A stretch of 64,000 bases of DNA from RGIG3178 sp942492795 (GCA_942492795.1 OW818639.1:1550001-1614000), one strand, 5' to 3'. Shown: positions 7,685-16,680, counted from the stretch's first letter. The notes: generated from the sequence alone by a model not told the origin. Translations and numbers: made by a program.

Positions 7685-9010
7685 TTAGAGGTTCTTTAGC
7701 AGCCGGTCCGGTTCTTCGATGCCTTTTTGAAGGATCGAAACCAAACCGGCATGGATCTGATCGATCTGCTGTACGCTGAACAGATCAGGATGATACTCGT
7801 AATGGATGATATACCGGCCGATATCGTCCCAATCCGTTACATTGATGTACAGCGGTAAGGCAAAGCTGCCGCTTGAATACCACATAACCTGGCTTTTTAC
7901 CTTTTCGCGGGTCCGGATGCGTGAAACGTGGTAGGCCATGCCGCAATCCCACAAAGCAAACAAATTGTATTTCGCATAGATGTTCATTAAAAAGTTCAAT
8001 TGCGGATAACGCATATGGCGCACCATGCGAAGCCGCTGCTGGTTGATATCGGCACAGACTTCAAAAAACGGCTTGTTCTGGTCAAGTTTGAACCAGATAT
8101 TCAGATTGTTTACAAGCGGTCCGCAGGTACGCTTTTCCCTGAGTGTCGAACGAAGCAGCGATAGACTGCCAAACAGGACATCCGTGCTGTCCCTTAACCG
8201 GTACAGATAGATGGCCAGGAGCGTTTCAAAGAAAGTGGCAGGGGACAGGGAATGGGCTTTGCAGAATGCTTTGACGGCTGATGTAAGATCGGCATCCAAC
8301 GAAACGGTTTTACGGACGCTGTTGCCTGTTTGGCCCAGGATAAATTCGTTCTTGTCGTTGATGAATGTCGCAGGCGGCTTGGAATCGTACATGGAAAGCC
8401 AAAAGGCTTCATCCTGTGCAAACGCGGGAGAATTCAGATAAGCTTGTTCCTGTGCGATGTAATCGATGAAGGAATACGCCGGGGGCGGAAGCTCTTCGCC
8501 CCTTTTAAGCGCGTAGTAGACTTCGATCATTTCAACGCAGAGCATCATGCTCATCCACGCATCGGTTGCCATGTGGTCGATCTTACAGAAGACGCCTTGT
8601 CTGCCGTCGCAAGATTTAACCATGATAAATTCGTAAAACGGCGATTCGAAAACATCGATCGGCTCGCTGTTCCAAAGTTTGATCTGATCGTCCATTTCCT
8701 GCTGCGTTTTTTGAGAAAAGTCGACGCAGGGGATATCCGAAGGCACTTTACCCGTATCGTATTGGCGCACCTTGTTGAAAATGAATTGCCTAGTCAGATC
8801 TGCTTCATCGTCGGATTTCACCAATCGGAGCCTTAACGCATCGTTGCGCGAAACGCACAACTGTATCGTCTTTTGAAGAAGGTCGAAGTCGAGATCATCT
8901 TCCAGGAGCAACAGGCCGCCGATGTTGTTCACCGCGCTGCCGGGAAATATCTGCCCGGATTGTCCGATCACTTTCTGTCCGCTTGTTAAAGGATATGTGA
9001 TTCTCTCCAT
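7685..9010 (-). CDS. Stand-alone condensation-domain protein (NRPS C-domain/acyltransferase-like)
   Basis: 441 residues, the size of one full condensation domain. The active-site HHxxxDG appears as a variant, IDHMATDAW: the second His is kept (H146), Asp is kept (D150), the first His is Asp and Gly is Ala. Other C-domain features include an N-terminal 'LTSGQK' start and the segment RTCGPLVNNLNIWF before the latch region. It has a GAGAGG ribosome binding site and lies 25 bases before the ligase gene. The family forms amide or ester bonds between carrier-bound acyl groups and an amine or alcohol, so this is probably the bond-forming enzyme of the cassette. Confidence 0.85.
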   Translation of the reverse strand: MERITYPLTSGQKVIGQSGQIFPGSAVNNIGGLLLLEDDLDFDLLQKTIQLCVSRNDALRLRLVKSDDEADLTRQFIFNKVRQYDTGKVPSDIPCVDFSQKTQQEMDDQIKLWNSEPIDVFESPFYEFIMVKSCDGRQGVFCKIDHMATDAWMSMMLCVEMIEVYYALKRGEELPPPAYSFIDYIAQEQAYLNSPAFAQDEAFWLSMYDSKPPATFINDKNEFILGQTGNSVRKTVSLDADLTSAVKAFCKAHSLSPATFFETLLAIYLYRLRDSTDVLFGSLSLLRSTLREKRTCGPLVNNLNIWFKLDQNKPFFEVCADINQQRLRMVRHMRYPQLNFLMNIYAKYNLFALWDCGMAYHVSRIRTREKVKSQVMWYSSGSFALPLYINVTDWDDIGRYIIHYEYHPDLFSVQQIDQIHAGLVSILQKGIEEPDRLLKNL

Positions 9011-9191
9011 ATCGCATTTACCTCTCCGAATGATTGAAACCGCCGTGAAAAACCTATGTATTGGGTATTATTTCCAAATATTGACTTTTTATATATATTC
9101 CATAAAACTATATTCATGACTGATCAAAGCAAAAAACGAGTGATTTAATAAGTGAAATTTATCGGAATCACCTTTTCCCGCCGCGCGTTGG

Positions 9192-9197
9192 TATAAT
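9192..9197 (+). promoter_or_regulatory. Extended -10 promoter for the radical SAM gene
   Basis: TTGGTATAAT at 9188-9197 is an extended -10 (TGG-TATAAT) with no good -35. It overlaps an in-frame ATG at 9196, which argues that translation starts later, at 9250. It shares the 9011-9249 spacer with the divergent condensation-protein operon. Confidence 0.6.
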
Positions 9198-9249
9198 GGG
9201 AAAGAACCGGATGCTGTATGCGTTGGAATCCATCCAAGAAAGAGAAACG

Positions 9250-10974
9250 ATGATACGAAATCTAAACGTGGCGATAGGAACGCTTAATTCCCAATACATC
9301 CACTCCTCTTTGGCTCCATGGTATTTGCTGTCAGCTATTGTGGCAAATTGCCGGGACGGGATTTCGGCTGCCGTTGTGGAAGGCACGATCAATGAAAAGA
9401 CGGAAATAGCCGCAGCTCGCATCGTACAGAGCCATCCGGACGTCGTTTGCCTCTGCTGCTATATTTGGAACATTGAACAGACGCTTGAAATGATACGCCA
9501 AATCAAGCGTGTTTTGCCCGATACAGTCATCGTGCTGGGTGGACCGGAAGTCAGCTACAACGCGCAGCAGATACTGTCGGAAAACGAAGCGGATTACGTC
9601 GTTTGCGGCGAAGGAGAGGTTCCGATCGTTCGATTGCTCAATGCATTGCAACAACAAACGGATACAAAGGGAATCCCCGGACTTTGTTGTCGAAGCGAGG
9701 CAGGGATATCCGGATGTAAACCCTATGTATCGGAGGATGAACCGCCGTCCCCGTATCTTTTTGAATACTTTCAAGCACTTCAAGGCCGCATTGCCTATAT
9801 TGAAACGAGCAGGGGCTGTCCGTTTTCCTGTGCGTTTTGCCTCTCCGGCCTTTGTGGCAGCGTCCGGTATTTTGATGCGGACCGTGTCAAAAAAGACATC
9901 ATCCGCCTGGCCAACAGCGGAACAAAAACAGTCAAATTTGTCGACCGCACGTTTAATGCAAACCGGGGTCGGGCCCGGGAGTTGTTTTCATTTATCATTC
10001 AAAACTATGGCAGCAATATCCCTGTTGGCGTGTGCTTTCACTTTGAAATTGCAGGCGATTTGCTGGACGATCAAACCATAGCGCTTTTGTCCACAGCGCC
10101 GGCAGGGCTGATGCAGTTTGAAATCGGGTTGCAAAGCTTCAATGCGCAGACGCTGCGAAGCATTCACCGGAAGACGGATTTGGAACTGCTGAAACAGAAC
10201 ATTCGGCAGCTGACAGCGTTTGGCAATGTCCATCTGCATATCGACCTTATTGCAGGATTGCCATACGAGGATTGGGAAAGTTTGCAGGCTAGCTTTCATG
10301 AAGCGTTCTTGCTGTCTCCCCATATGCTGCAGCTCGGCTTTTTAAAGATGCTTCACGGATCACAGATGCGTGAACAACCGAAGGACTACCCTTGCGACTA
10401 TACGGCGGATCCGCCTTATGAGGTGATACAAACGCCCTGGTTGTCATCTGTGGAAGTTTGGTCGCTGCATCGGTTGGAGGATGCGCTCAACCGGCTGTAT
10501 AACAGCGGCCGTTTTGCAAGAACGATCCAATATCTTTTGGAAAGTTTGGGATGCACACCGTTTGCACTTTTTCAGCTCTTCGGCGACCACGCATGCGACA
10601 AGGTCACATCGGATATTTCGCTGGATGACTATACGCAGATCCTCTTCCATTTCTTTTCAAACAAAGGGCATGTCGATCCTATGGCATTGCGGGATATGCT
10701 GGTATGCGACAGACTGGCGTCCAACGCATCCGGCTTCCTGCCAAAAACACTTCGAATTGCGGATCCGGTGCTGCGGCGAATCAAGGCGGAAATAAACAGG
10801 AATCATTCCAAGCCTGCCGGGGTCAAACGGGCTGTAGCATTGCTATATTCCAGGCAATGCGCCGTTTACGTTGATTATCAGGATAAAAATCCGGTTACCG
10901 GGAAATACGAACTGGAAGAATATACGACAGACGGATTGCAAAAGCCCAAAACCGCAGAAACAGAGGTCTTATGA
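9250..10974 (+). CDS. B12-binding radical SAM protein (DUF4080 type)
   Basis: Probable 574-residue protein. Start at ATG 9250 (MIRNLNVAIGTLNSQYIHSS) is chosen because family members begin just before the NAKYIHSS-like motif and because the upstream ATG at 9196 is inside a promoter -10. The N-terminal cobalamin-binding Rossmann domain (to about residue 150) includes the GGPEVSY and CGEGE segments. The radical SAM core has CPFSCAFC, the CxxxCxxC [4Fe-4S] motif. The C-terminal part resembles DUF4080. Members do SAM radical chemistry, often methylation; the substrate is unknown. It overlaps the next gene by four bases. Confidence 0.88.
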   Translation: MIRNLNVAIGTLNSQYIHSSLAPWYLLSAIVANCRDGISAAVVEGTINEKTEIAAARIVQSHPDVVCLCCYIWNIEQTLEMIRQIKRVLPDTVIVLGGPEVSYNAQQILSENEADYVVCGEGEVPIVRLLNALQQQTDTKGIPGLCCRSEAGISGCKPYVSEDEPPSPYLFEYFQALQGRIAYIETSRGCPFSCAFCLSGLCGSVRYFDADRVKKDIIRLANSGTKTVKFVDRTFNANRGRARELFSFIIQNYGSNIPVGVCFHFEIAGDLLDDQTIALLSTAPAGLMQFEIGLQSFNAQTLRSIHRKTDLELLKQNIRQLTAFGNVHLHIDLIAGLPYEDWESLQASFHEAFLLSPHMLQLGFLKMLHGSQMREQPKDYPCDYTADPPYEVIQTPWLSSVEVWSLHRLEDALNRLYNSGRFARTIQYLLESLGCTPFALFQLFGDHACDKVTSDISLDDYTQILFHFFSNKGHVDPMALRDMLVCDRLASNASGFLPKTLRIADPVLRRIKAEINRNHSKPAGVKRAVALLYSRQCAVYVDYQDKNPVTGKYELEEYTTDGLQKPKTAETEVL

Positions 10975-11429
10975 TGAAAATACTCATCGATGCGGACGGA
11001 TGCCCTGTGGTGAACCAGGCTGTCGCGATCGCCAAACGGCAAGGGGTGGAGTGCCTAATCCTGTGCGATACCTCCCATATAATCGAGATGGAAGGTATAA
11101 AGACCATCACCGTTTCCAAAGGAGCGGACAGCGTTGATTTTGTATTGGTCAACATGGCACAAAAGGGCGATATCGTGGTGACACAGGATTATGGTTTGGC
11201 TGCGATGTGTCTGGCGAGGCTGGCAATACCGGTTGACCAAAACGGTATGGAATACACACAGCAGAACATCGATTCTTTGCTGTTTGCCCGCCATATTGCC
11301 AAGAAGATAAGAAGCGCCGGCGGAAGGTTAAAAGGCCCTTCCAAACGCAACAAAGAGCAGGATAAAACCTTTGTTGAAAAGTTTACGGATTTGGTGCTGC
11401 GGCACAAAAAGGATGAAAGTCAAGGATAA
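10971..11429 (+). CDS. YaiI/YqxD family (UPF0178, DUF188) protein
   Basis: 152 residues beginning MKILIDADGCPVV, with GDIVVTQDYGLA and a conserved KRNKEQDK segment. These are hallmarks of the YaiI/YqxD family, which has a PIN-like nuclease fold with conserved Asp residues but no settled function. ATG 10971 or 10974 can start it. The overlap with the radical SAM stop (ATGATGA) shows translational coupling. Confidence 0.9.
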   Translation: MMKILIDADGCPVVNQAVAIAKRQGVECLILCDTSHIIEMEGIKTITVSKGADSVDFVLVNMAQKGDIVVTQDYGLAAMCLARLAIPVDQNGMEYTQQNIDSLLFARHIAKKIRSAGGRLKGPSKRNKEQDKTFVEKFTDLVLRHKKDESQG

Positions 11430-11472
11430 GCCTTGCATTGTTGATAAGAGGGTTTGGCAAAGGGTGACTTGA

Positions 11473-11501
11473 TTGTAGTATTCCCGGCTCAATGCTATAC
11501 T
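11473..11501 (+). promoter_or_regulatory. Promoter for the small Lys-rich protein
   Basis: TTGTAG (11473-11478), 17-base spacer, TATACT (11496-11501). It lies about 85 bases before the small gene at 11586. Confidence 0.55.
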
Positions 11502-11585
11502 ATAGATGCGGTTCCCGATATTGTCACAATCAGTTTGCGTGGCGTGGGGATAATACACTTTCAGGATTTTTACAGAAAGGCAGGA

Positions 11586-11720
11586 ATGATTGATATGGGA
11601 GATAAAAGCCCGAAGAAGCGGGAGAAAAAGAAGAAAGCAACCGAGAAGGTCAAAGCGATCTCCGCGATCTCAGCGGATAGTTCTTCGATTCCAAAGCCTA
11701 TAAAAGATATCAAAAAGTAA
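11586..11720 (+). CDS. Small Lys-rich conserved protein (MGDKSPKK-type)
   Basis: 44 residues (42 if started at ATG 11595). GAAAGGCAGGA precedes the start. The N-terminus MGDKSPKKREKKKK is very basic, followed by a short Ser/Ile-rich part ending IKDIKK. From memory, small proteins starting MGDKSPK occur widely in bacteria and are annotated only as hypothetical. It has its own promoter and terminator, supporting a real gene. It could bind nucleic acid given its charge, but that is speculation. Confidence 0.65.
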   Translation: MIDMGDKSPKKREKKKKATEKVKAISAISADSSSIPKPIKDIKK

Positions 11721-11804
11721 TTTCAGTTCAATACCACAAAGCAATATCTGTTGATCGATCTGTTCATAGGCGCAGTATAAAAATCTTCAATCAAAATACA
11801 ACAA

Positions 11805-11850
11805 AGAATGACCCTTATGTGCATGGCACAAGAGGGTCATTCTGTTTTTT
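11805..11850. terminator. Intrinsic terminator
   Basis: AGAATGACCCT pairs perfectly with AGGGTCATTCT, followed by GTTTTTT. It lies between the small Lys-rich gene and the convergent dehydrogenase gene. The flank AAA can serve the minus strand weakly. Confidence 0.88.
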
Positions 11851-11905
11851 ACATTGGCAGGTTATTGAACCAGCCTGCTTATGATCAGCATTGACAGACC
11901 GCGAT

Positions 11906-13261
11906 TTACAGGTATTGTATAAAATCGTCCAGCAGTCCGATATCCCACAGAAGGCTGGAGACCAGATATTTGTTGCGGATCTCGCGCGAACCGATAAAAG
12001 CGTCGACGGTATCCTGATGGCTCAGGTCAAGTTCCTGCGGCGTGGTGGGGATGCCAAGTCCTTTGAGGCGTGAAACGGTATTCTGCGCATCCGGCAGTTC
12101 TTCGGCGATGGAACGAACGATGTCGTCCCACCGGTTTATAATTGTTTCCAGACGCTGCGCATGGCCTTGCGCGTCATTCTTGTGCCAGGAATTGCGTTCG
12201 CCGTTGATGATAGAGGAAGAGACGCTTCCAAAGATACGTAACATATCTTCTTCCCATTTTTGTTGCGAGAAAGCGGCGCGTTTTGCCAACGCATATTCTT
12301 TATCAGGCGCTATTTCAAGCAGATGCTGATACAGCGACAGGCATATGCAGGTGCCTACGCCGACCTGTATGCCGTGCAGTTCGGTCGGCGCGTGGCGCTG
12401 CAGCGTCACCATTTCCCACATGTGCGAGAAATAATGTTCCAGTCCGGAAGCAGGGCGGGAAGACCCCGCGAACGACATTGCGACACCGGAAAGAACGAGG
12501 CCTTCGACCACGCTTTGGATGGCTTCCGGCTCGCGCCGCATCAGCCCCTCGGCATTGTCGAGGCACTTTTGGACGCAATAGCGCATCAGATTTGCCAACG
12601 TTTCGCAGTACGCTTCGCCCACGACGATCTCGGCTATGCGCCAATCGGCCAGCGCGACGCACTTTGCCAGAACATCACCCAATCCCGCCATCAGCATTCG
12701 TATCGGAGCGTCCTTCATGATATCAAGGTCCGCGATAACCGCAATCGGGCAGTCGTTATACAGGCTGACCTTAAGTCCGTTTTGAACCATGGAGGAGGAG
12801 TTGGAAGCAAAGCCGTCCATGGATGGTGCGGTACCCACCACGATGGAAGGGATTTTCGCGATATGGGCCAGCACCTTGCAGGTATCGTTGATTACACCGG
12901 AACCGACGGCAAGAACCACATCGCAGGCGGGGTCGAACGCCATTGACGCGCTGCCTACGGTATACTCGTCCGGTTCAAGATGTACGCCTTTGTCTGTCGG
13001 GAAAACAAAGAGCGTATATTGTACGCCCGAATCCTTTAAGATCTGGACGACCTTCTCGCCCGCGGCGGCATAGGTGTTGGGATCACATACGACAAAGGGC
13101 TTTTTAAAGCCGAAAATATCGAGCGCTTCGGGGATAAGCCGGATAACGCCGGAACCGATTTTGAGGTATTTCAAAGTCGTTGAATGCACCATGCCGCAGG
13201 AACATGGATGACCGCCCTCGCGCAGCAGCTCGTCATAGGTCATCGTTGTGAAATCAACCAT
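11906..13261 (-). CDS. egsA: sn-Glycerol-1-phosphate dehydrogenase (AraM/EgsA-like)
   Basis: 451 residues from ATG 13261 (AAAGG ribosome binding site about 10 bases upstream); the open frame extends further upstream but without translation signals. The N-terminal part has the dinucleotide-binding segment VVLAVGSGVINDTCK. GTAPSMDGFAS is typical of glycerol-1-phosphate dehydrogenases. Metal ligands are expected at D (GLGDVLAK), H (GLEHYFSH) and H (ELHGIQVG). The family reduces dihydroxyacetone phosphate to glycerol-1-phosphate. Gram-positive versions feed prenyl-glyceryl lipids; others sit in arabinose operons. No partner gene is adjacent. Confidence 0.85.
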   Translation of the reverse strand: MVDFTTMTYDELLREGGHPCSCGMVHSTTLKYLKIGSGVIRLIPEALDIFGFKKPFVVCDPNTYAAAGEKVVQILKDSGVQYTLFVFPTDKGVHLEPDEYTVGSASMAFDPACDVVLAVGSGVINDTCKVLAHIAKIPSIVVGTAPSMDGFASNSSSMVQNGLKVSLYNDCPIAVIADLDIMKDAPIRMLMAGLGDVLAKCVALADWRIAEIVVGEAYCETLANLMRYCVQKCLDNAEGLMRREPEAIQSVVEGLVLSGVAMSFAGSSRPASGLEHYFSHMWEMVTLQRHAPTELHGIQVGVGTCICLSLYQHLLEIAPDKEYALAKRAAFSQQKWEEDMLRIFGSVSSSIINGERNSWHKNDAQGHAQRLETIINRWDDIVRSIAEELPDAQNTVSRLKGLGIPTTPQELDLSHQDTVDAFIGSREIRNKYLVSSLLWDIGLLDDFIQYL

Positions 13262-13360
13262 CGCGCACACACCTTTCGATATGAAACTCTTTTTCTGACG
13301 GAAACTTGAAAAGGGAAATGAATAAAAACTTCTGAACAGATGATTTTTGGCATTGTTTTT

Positions 13361-13390
13361 ATGATAAAGCCTGCCGAAGCCGTTTGTCAA
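13361..13390 (-). promoter_or_regulatory. Promoter for the glycerol-1-phosphate dehydrogenase gene
   Basis: On the minus strand: TTGACA (13390-13385), 18-base spacer, TATCAT (13366-13361). It gives a leader of about 95 bases before ATG 13261. Confidence 0.65.
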
Positions 13391-13510
13391 TGACGGGCAG
13401 TGCCCGAAATCCTGTATGAAAGCCGTATACAGCGGTTTGATCTTATATCCGAAGAATATGATATGATAAATACATCCAAACAACATTCAAATTTAAAAGG
13501 GGGAGTATGT

Positions 13511-14377
13511 ATGGCGGTTTTTACCACAAACGACATCTTCTCACACGAGAAGGTTTCCGACCGGCTCTGCGTCGTGCGGGAAAGCTATTCGTGGGATCAC
13601 AGGTTTCCCATCGGTCTTGTAATCGGCGATGACAAGGCCATTGTCATAGACAGCGGTTTGGGTGCTGTGGACGGCTTGCGCCGCTATACCGAAACGATCA
13701 CCGACAAGCCCCTCGTCTGTATTCTGACCCACGGGCACCCCGACCACGCGGGCGGCGCAATCCTTTTTGACGAAGCCTATATGAACGAACGGGACCTCGA
13801 CAGGATTGACCGGGCGCTGGATAAGGACAAACGCCTTTTGGATCTGGAATCTTTCAGTTTGAACAACAAAGAGATCATGGACTACGCGGCGCAACATTGC
13901 GTGGATTGCACCGGGACAAAGTTCAAAAACATCGACGAAGGGGAAGTCATCGACGCGGGCGGCGTCAAGCTTGAAGTCATCAAGATTCCCGGCCATTCCA
14001 ACGGGTCCATCGCATTGTATAACCGTGCGGAAGGATATGCCTTTGTCGGTGATGCCATTCTCAAGCGCACCCATTTGGGGAGATGCGGCAAGGAGGGACT
14101 GCTCGAATATGCCGATACCGTTCGACGGTTCATCAGCATGGTGGAGGACGGCATCACACTTTACAACGGACATCAGCAGGATTACGTTTTCCCCGGCACC
14201 CCGACGCTGCAGTTGGCGAAGGACCTAATTGCCGCGTGCGAAGAAGTGGCGGACGGTAAAACCGAAAATGATATCGTCCGAAAAGCGTTTTTCAAAGATC
14301 AGGATACGGGAAAGCAACGGGAGATGATCCATATCGCAGGATGTGCCCATATGCTTTATGATGCAAATCTGCTGTGA
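13511..14377 (+). CDS. MBL-fold metallo-hydrolase
   Basis: 288 residues starting at ATG 13511 after AAAAGGGGGAG. The metallo-beta-lactamase motif THGHPDHAGG is at about residues 75-84. Further ligands are IPGHSNGS and FVGDAI, and a late His comes in NGHQQDY. The arrangement matches zinc or iron hydrolases of the glyoxalase II/quorum-lactonase type. The substrate is not predictable. The gene is transcribed away from the glycerol-1-phosphate dehydrogenase and ends at a strong terminator. Confidence 0.88.
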   Translation: MAVFTTNDIFSHEKVSDRLCVVRESYSWDHRFPIGLVIGDDKAIVIDSGLGAVDGLRRYTETITDKPLVCILTHGHPDHAGGAILFDEAYMNERDLDRIDRALDKDKRLLDLESFSLNNKEIMDYAAQHCVDCTGTKFKNIDEGEVIDAGGVKLEVIKIPGHSNGSIALYNRAEGYAFVGDAILKRTHLGRCGKEGLLEYADTVRRFISMVEDGITLYNGHQQDYVFPGTPTLQLAKDLIAACEEVADGKTENDIVRKAFFKDQDTGKQREMIHIAGCAHMLYDANLL

Positions 14378-14437
14378 TTTTAAAGGATCGGTCTGAAGGA
14401 TTTTAACAGAAGCTCGATTCTTTTTGGCTTCATATGT

Positions 14438-14473
14438 AAAGCCACAATTTCAATGGAGAAATTGTGGCTTTTT
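14438..14473. terminator. Intrinsic terminator
   Basis: Perfect 14-bp stem (14438-14451 with 14458-14471), 6-base loop, then a T-run. It separates the MBL hydrolase from the convergent MarR gene. Confidence 0.9.
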
Positions 14474-14591
14474 ACGACTTATGCTGACACCAATCCTTAG
14501 ATACCTTTCTGAAAGCCTATCGCAAGGATGTTTATGCTATCTGTGTTACCGGGATGCAGAGGGAAATGACAATTATCTTTTTTTGCACCCA

Positions 14592-15047
14592 TCAAAGGCG
14601 TTTATCGGTTTCTTGCAACACGTTGTTCATCATATGTCCGAGCAGCCGCAAAAGGTCCTTTTGATCGTGTTCATCCATTCCGGCTGTTACGGTGTCACGC
14701 CATGATTGAAGCAGCGTACGGATCAGCGGCAGCAATTCATTGCCGCTTTGCGTCAGATACAGCTTGTTTTGCCGCCTGTCTTGCTGAGATTGTTCACGAT
14801 GAATGTAGTCCAAGTCCTCCAGTTTACGGCAGATGCGCGTTACTCCGCTCTTGTCGATACCCAGAAATGCGACCAGATCATCCTGATTGGAGCCGGGCTC
14901 CCTCTCAAGGTACAGTATTACCATGAACATCGAACCGTACAACTTCTTATCGCGAAGGTGTTCGTCAAGATAGCGGCGACGCTGCCGCTCCAATCGAGAG
15001 ATATAGCGTTGGATGCTTCCCGCGGATTCTTGGTTTTCTTTGTTCAT
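14592..15047 (-). CDS. MarR-family transcriptional regulator
   Basis: 151 residues with the winged-helix core: the recognition region reads DKSGVTRICRKLEDLDYIHR and the wing is QDRRQNKLYLT. It has an AAGGAG ribosome binding site and starts 16 bases after the MATE efflux gene, so the two form one operon. By family logic it represses its own operon and responds to a transported toxic ligand. A palindrome over the operon promoter is the likely operator. Confidence 0.9.
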   Translation of the reverse strand: MNKENQESAGSIQRYISRLERQRRRYLDEHLRDKKLYGSMFMVILYLEREPGSNQDDLVAFLGIDKSGVTRICRKLEDLDYIHREQSQQDRRQNKLYLTQSGNELLPLIRTLLQSWRDTVTAGMDEHDQKDLLRLLGHMMNNVLQETDKRL

Positions 15048-15063
15048 TCAAACCGCTCCTTAT

Positions 15064-16527
15064 CTATATTTCTTCCGGTTCCAATTCGAGCTGATTGCAG
15101 AGCAACATCTGCTGAGCATCCGCTTCGGCTAACCCCTGCGCCTCCAACTCCGCCTGCTCCGCCTCTTTGTATTTGAGTTCCTTAAATAGTTTTATCACCA
15201 TGGGAAGCGCCAGTAAAGCGGTTAGGACATCCGCCAAGGCCTGTGCCGATGCCAGTCCATATACACCGAATATCGCCGAGAGTATGACGACACTCGGTAT
15301 CAGGAAAATCACCTGCCTTGAAAGACCCAAAACAGCTGCACTGATGGGTCGTCCCACCGCCTGATACAAGCCGTTGGCGATCATGCCCCATACATGTGGA
15401 ATCATGGTGATGCATTGGGAAATGATCATATAGGAACCCAGCTTTACGATCATCGTATCGTTCGATGCGGTAAAAACACCAACCAAATTCGTTGCTGAAA
15501 ACGCCATAATCGATCCGAGCACCAAACCGGCGCCTGCTCCCATGGCGCTGCAAGTCCAGAATGCCTGACGGACACGTTTGTAATTCTTCGCTCCCCAGCA
15601 ATAACCCGCCAGAGGCTGAAAGCCTTGCCCAAGTCCCATAATCGCTGAGCCGACCAGGCGCGTACACTTATTTGCCACCGAAACGGCTGCAAGCGCGTAA
15701 TCTCCGAAGCCACCGGCGAAAACATTGGTAACGATAGACGAGACGGTTAGCATACTGCTGCGCAAAAGAGTGGGGATGCCCATACGGGCGATTTCTCCGT
15801 AGATCTCCTTATTCGGTGTAAATAGCTTGAATTTCAAATCCAGTAACGAGCGGTTCCGTAAAAACGGCGACAGCAACACAATGAAGCTGACGACCTTCGA
15901 CAGGCTGGTCGCGATGGCTGCACCCGCCACGCCCCAGCCGAATACGCTTATGAACAGCGGATCGAGGGCCATATTCAAAATACAGCCACAAATCATGCCG
16001 ATCATGGACATTTTAGTACTGCCTTCAGCACGCAGTATTTGGCTTAATACGACCGTACCGCCGGTAAACGGCGAAGCGAGCAGTATCCATCGGGCATAAT
16101 CCATCGAATATGGCATAACCGTCGCTGTCGCGCCCATCATCTTGAGCATCGGAGCCATCAGAACGTATGCGATCAAACCGAGCACCGTCAGCGACGCCAT
16201 TGATGTAAAGAACGCGGTTGTACCCACACGACTGGCTTGTTCGTCTCGTTTTGCACCCAGCAGGCGAGAGATATAGCTGGATGCACCCATTCCAAATCCC
16301 ATTGCGACGGAGCGCATCAAATGCATCAGCGAATCGTTGACGCCCACGGCTGCCGTAGCCGCGATGCCCAACTGGCTGACGAAATAGGTGTCCGTGATAT
16401 TATAGATCGAGTCGATCAGCATTGCGACGATCATCGGTATCGCTACCGTTGGAATGACTTTAACGACAGGCCCTTCCAACATCATTTTTCGCCGCTTTTC
16501 GCGGTGGGACATTTGATTTTCCGTCAA
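15064..16527 (-). CDS. MATE-family multidrug efflux protein
   Basis: Twelve-segment cation-coupled exporter of about 487 residues. The start is most likely TTG 16527, because GGGAGG lies 7 bases upstream; an ATG five codons on (16512) has no such site. The sequence shows the two homologous six-helix halves, with PMIVAMLIDSIYNITDTYFV near the N-terminus and the matching SSMLTVSSIVTNVFAG in the second half. The acidic C-terminal tail (EAEQAELEAQGLAEADAQQ) is unusual but not disruptive. It is the first gene of a MATE-MarR operon. Confidence 0.9.
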   Translation of the reverse strand: MTENQMSHREKRRKMMLEGPVVKVIPTVAIPMIVAMLIDSIYNITDTYFVSQLGIAATAAVGVNDSLMHLMRSVAMGFGMGASSYISRLLGAKRDEQASRVGTTAFFTSMASLTVLGLIAYVLMAPMLKMMGATATVMPYSMDYARWILLASPFTGGTVVLSQILRAEGSTKMSMIGMICGCILNMALDPLFISVFGWGVAGAAIATSLSKVVSFIVLLSPFLRNRSLLDLKFKLFTPNKEIYGEIARMGIPTLLRSSMLTVSSIVTNVFAGGFGDYALAAVSVANKCTRLVGSAIMGLGQGFQPLAGYCWGAKNYKRVRQAFWTCSAMGAGAGLVLGSIMAFSATNLVGVFTASNDTMIVKLGSYMIISQCITMIPHVWGMIANGLYQAVGRPISAAVLGLSRQVIFLIPSVVILSAIFGVYGLASAQALADVLTALLALPMVIKLFKELKYKEAEQAELEAQGLAEADAQQMLLCNQLELEPEEI

Positions 16528-16574
16528 TATGATTCCTCCCAATAATGTTAAGTTATAAAATAGTTGTGTGTTGA

Positions 16575-16597
16575 TATAGTTGTTATATGCAATTATA
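16575..16597. promoter_or_regulatory. Candidate MarR operator
   Basis: TATAGTTG and CAATTATA form an imperfect inverted repeat (one mismatch) with a 7-base spacer. It overlaps the -10 and the start region of the MATE-MarR promoter, the position expected for autorepression. Confidence 0.5.
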
Positions 16598-16620
16598 TTA
16601 CTACAAAGCATCCTTGTATA
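16592..16620 (-). promoter_or_regulatory. Promoter of the MATE-MarR operon
   Basis: On the minus strand: TATACA (16620-16615), 17-base spacer, TATAAT (16597-16592). Confidence 0.65.
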
Positions 16621-16680
16621 GAAGGAAAATTAAAATCAATTCAACGACTTACAATTTATTGAAAACGCTACAATAGGATA

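Noticed and set aside
9196..9249. N-terminal extension of the B12 radical SAM protein from ATG 9196
   Set aside because: The ATG overlaps a TATAAT -10 element, and family proteins begin near the later Met at 9250.
12260..12946. 228-codon plus-strand frame inside the glycerol-1-phosphate dehydrogenase gene
   Set aside because: Antisense shadow of a well-supported gene; no translation signal or family resemblance.
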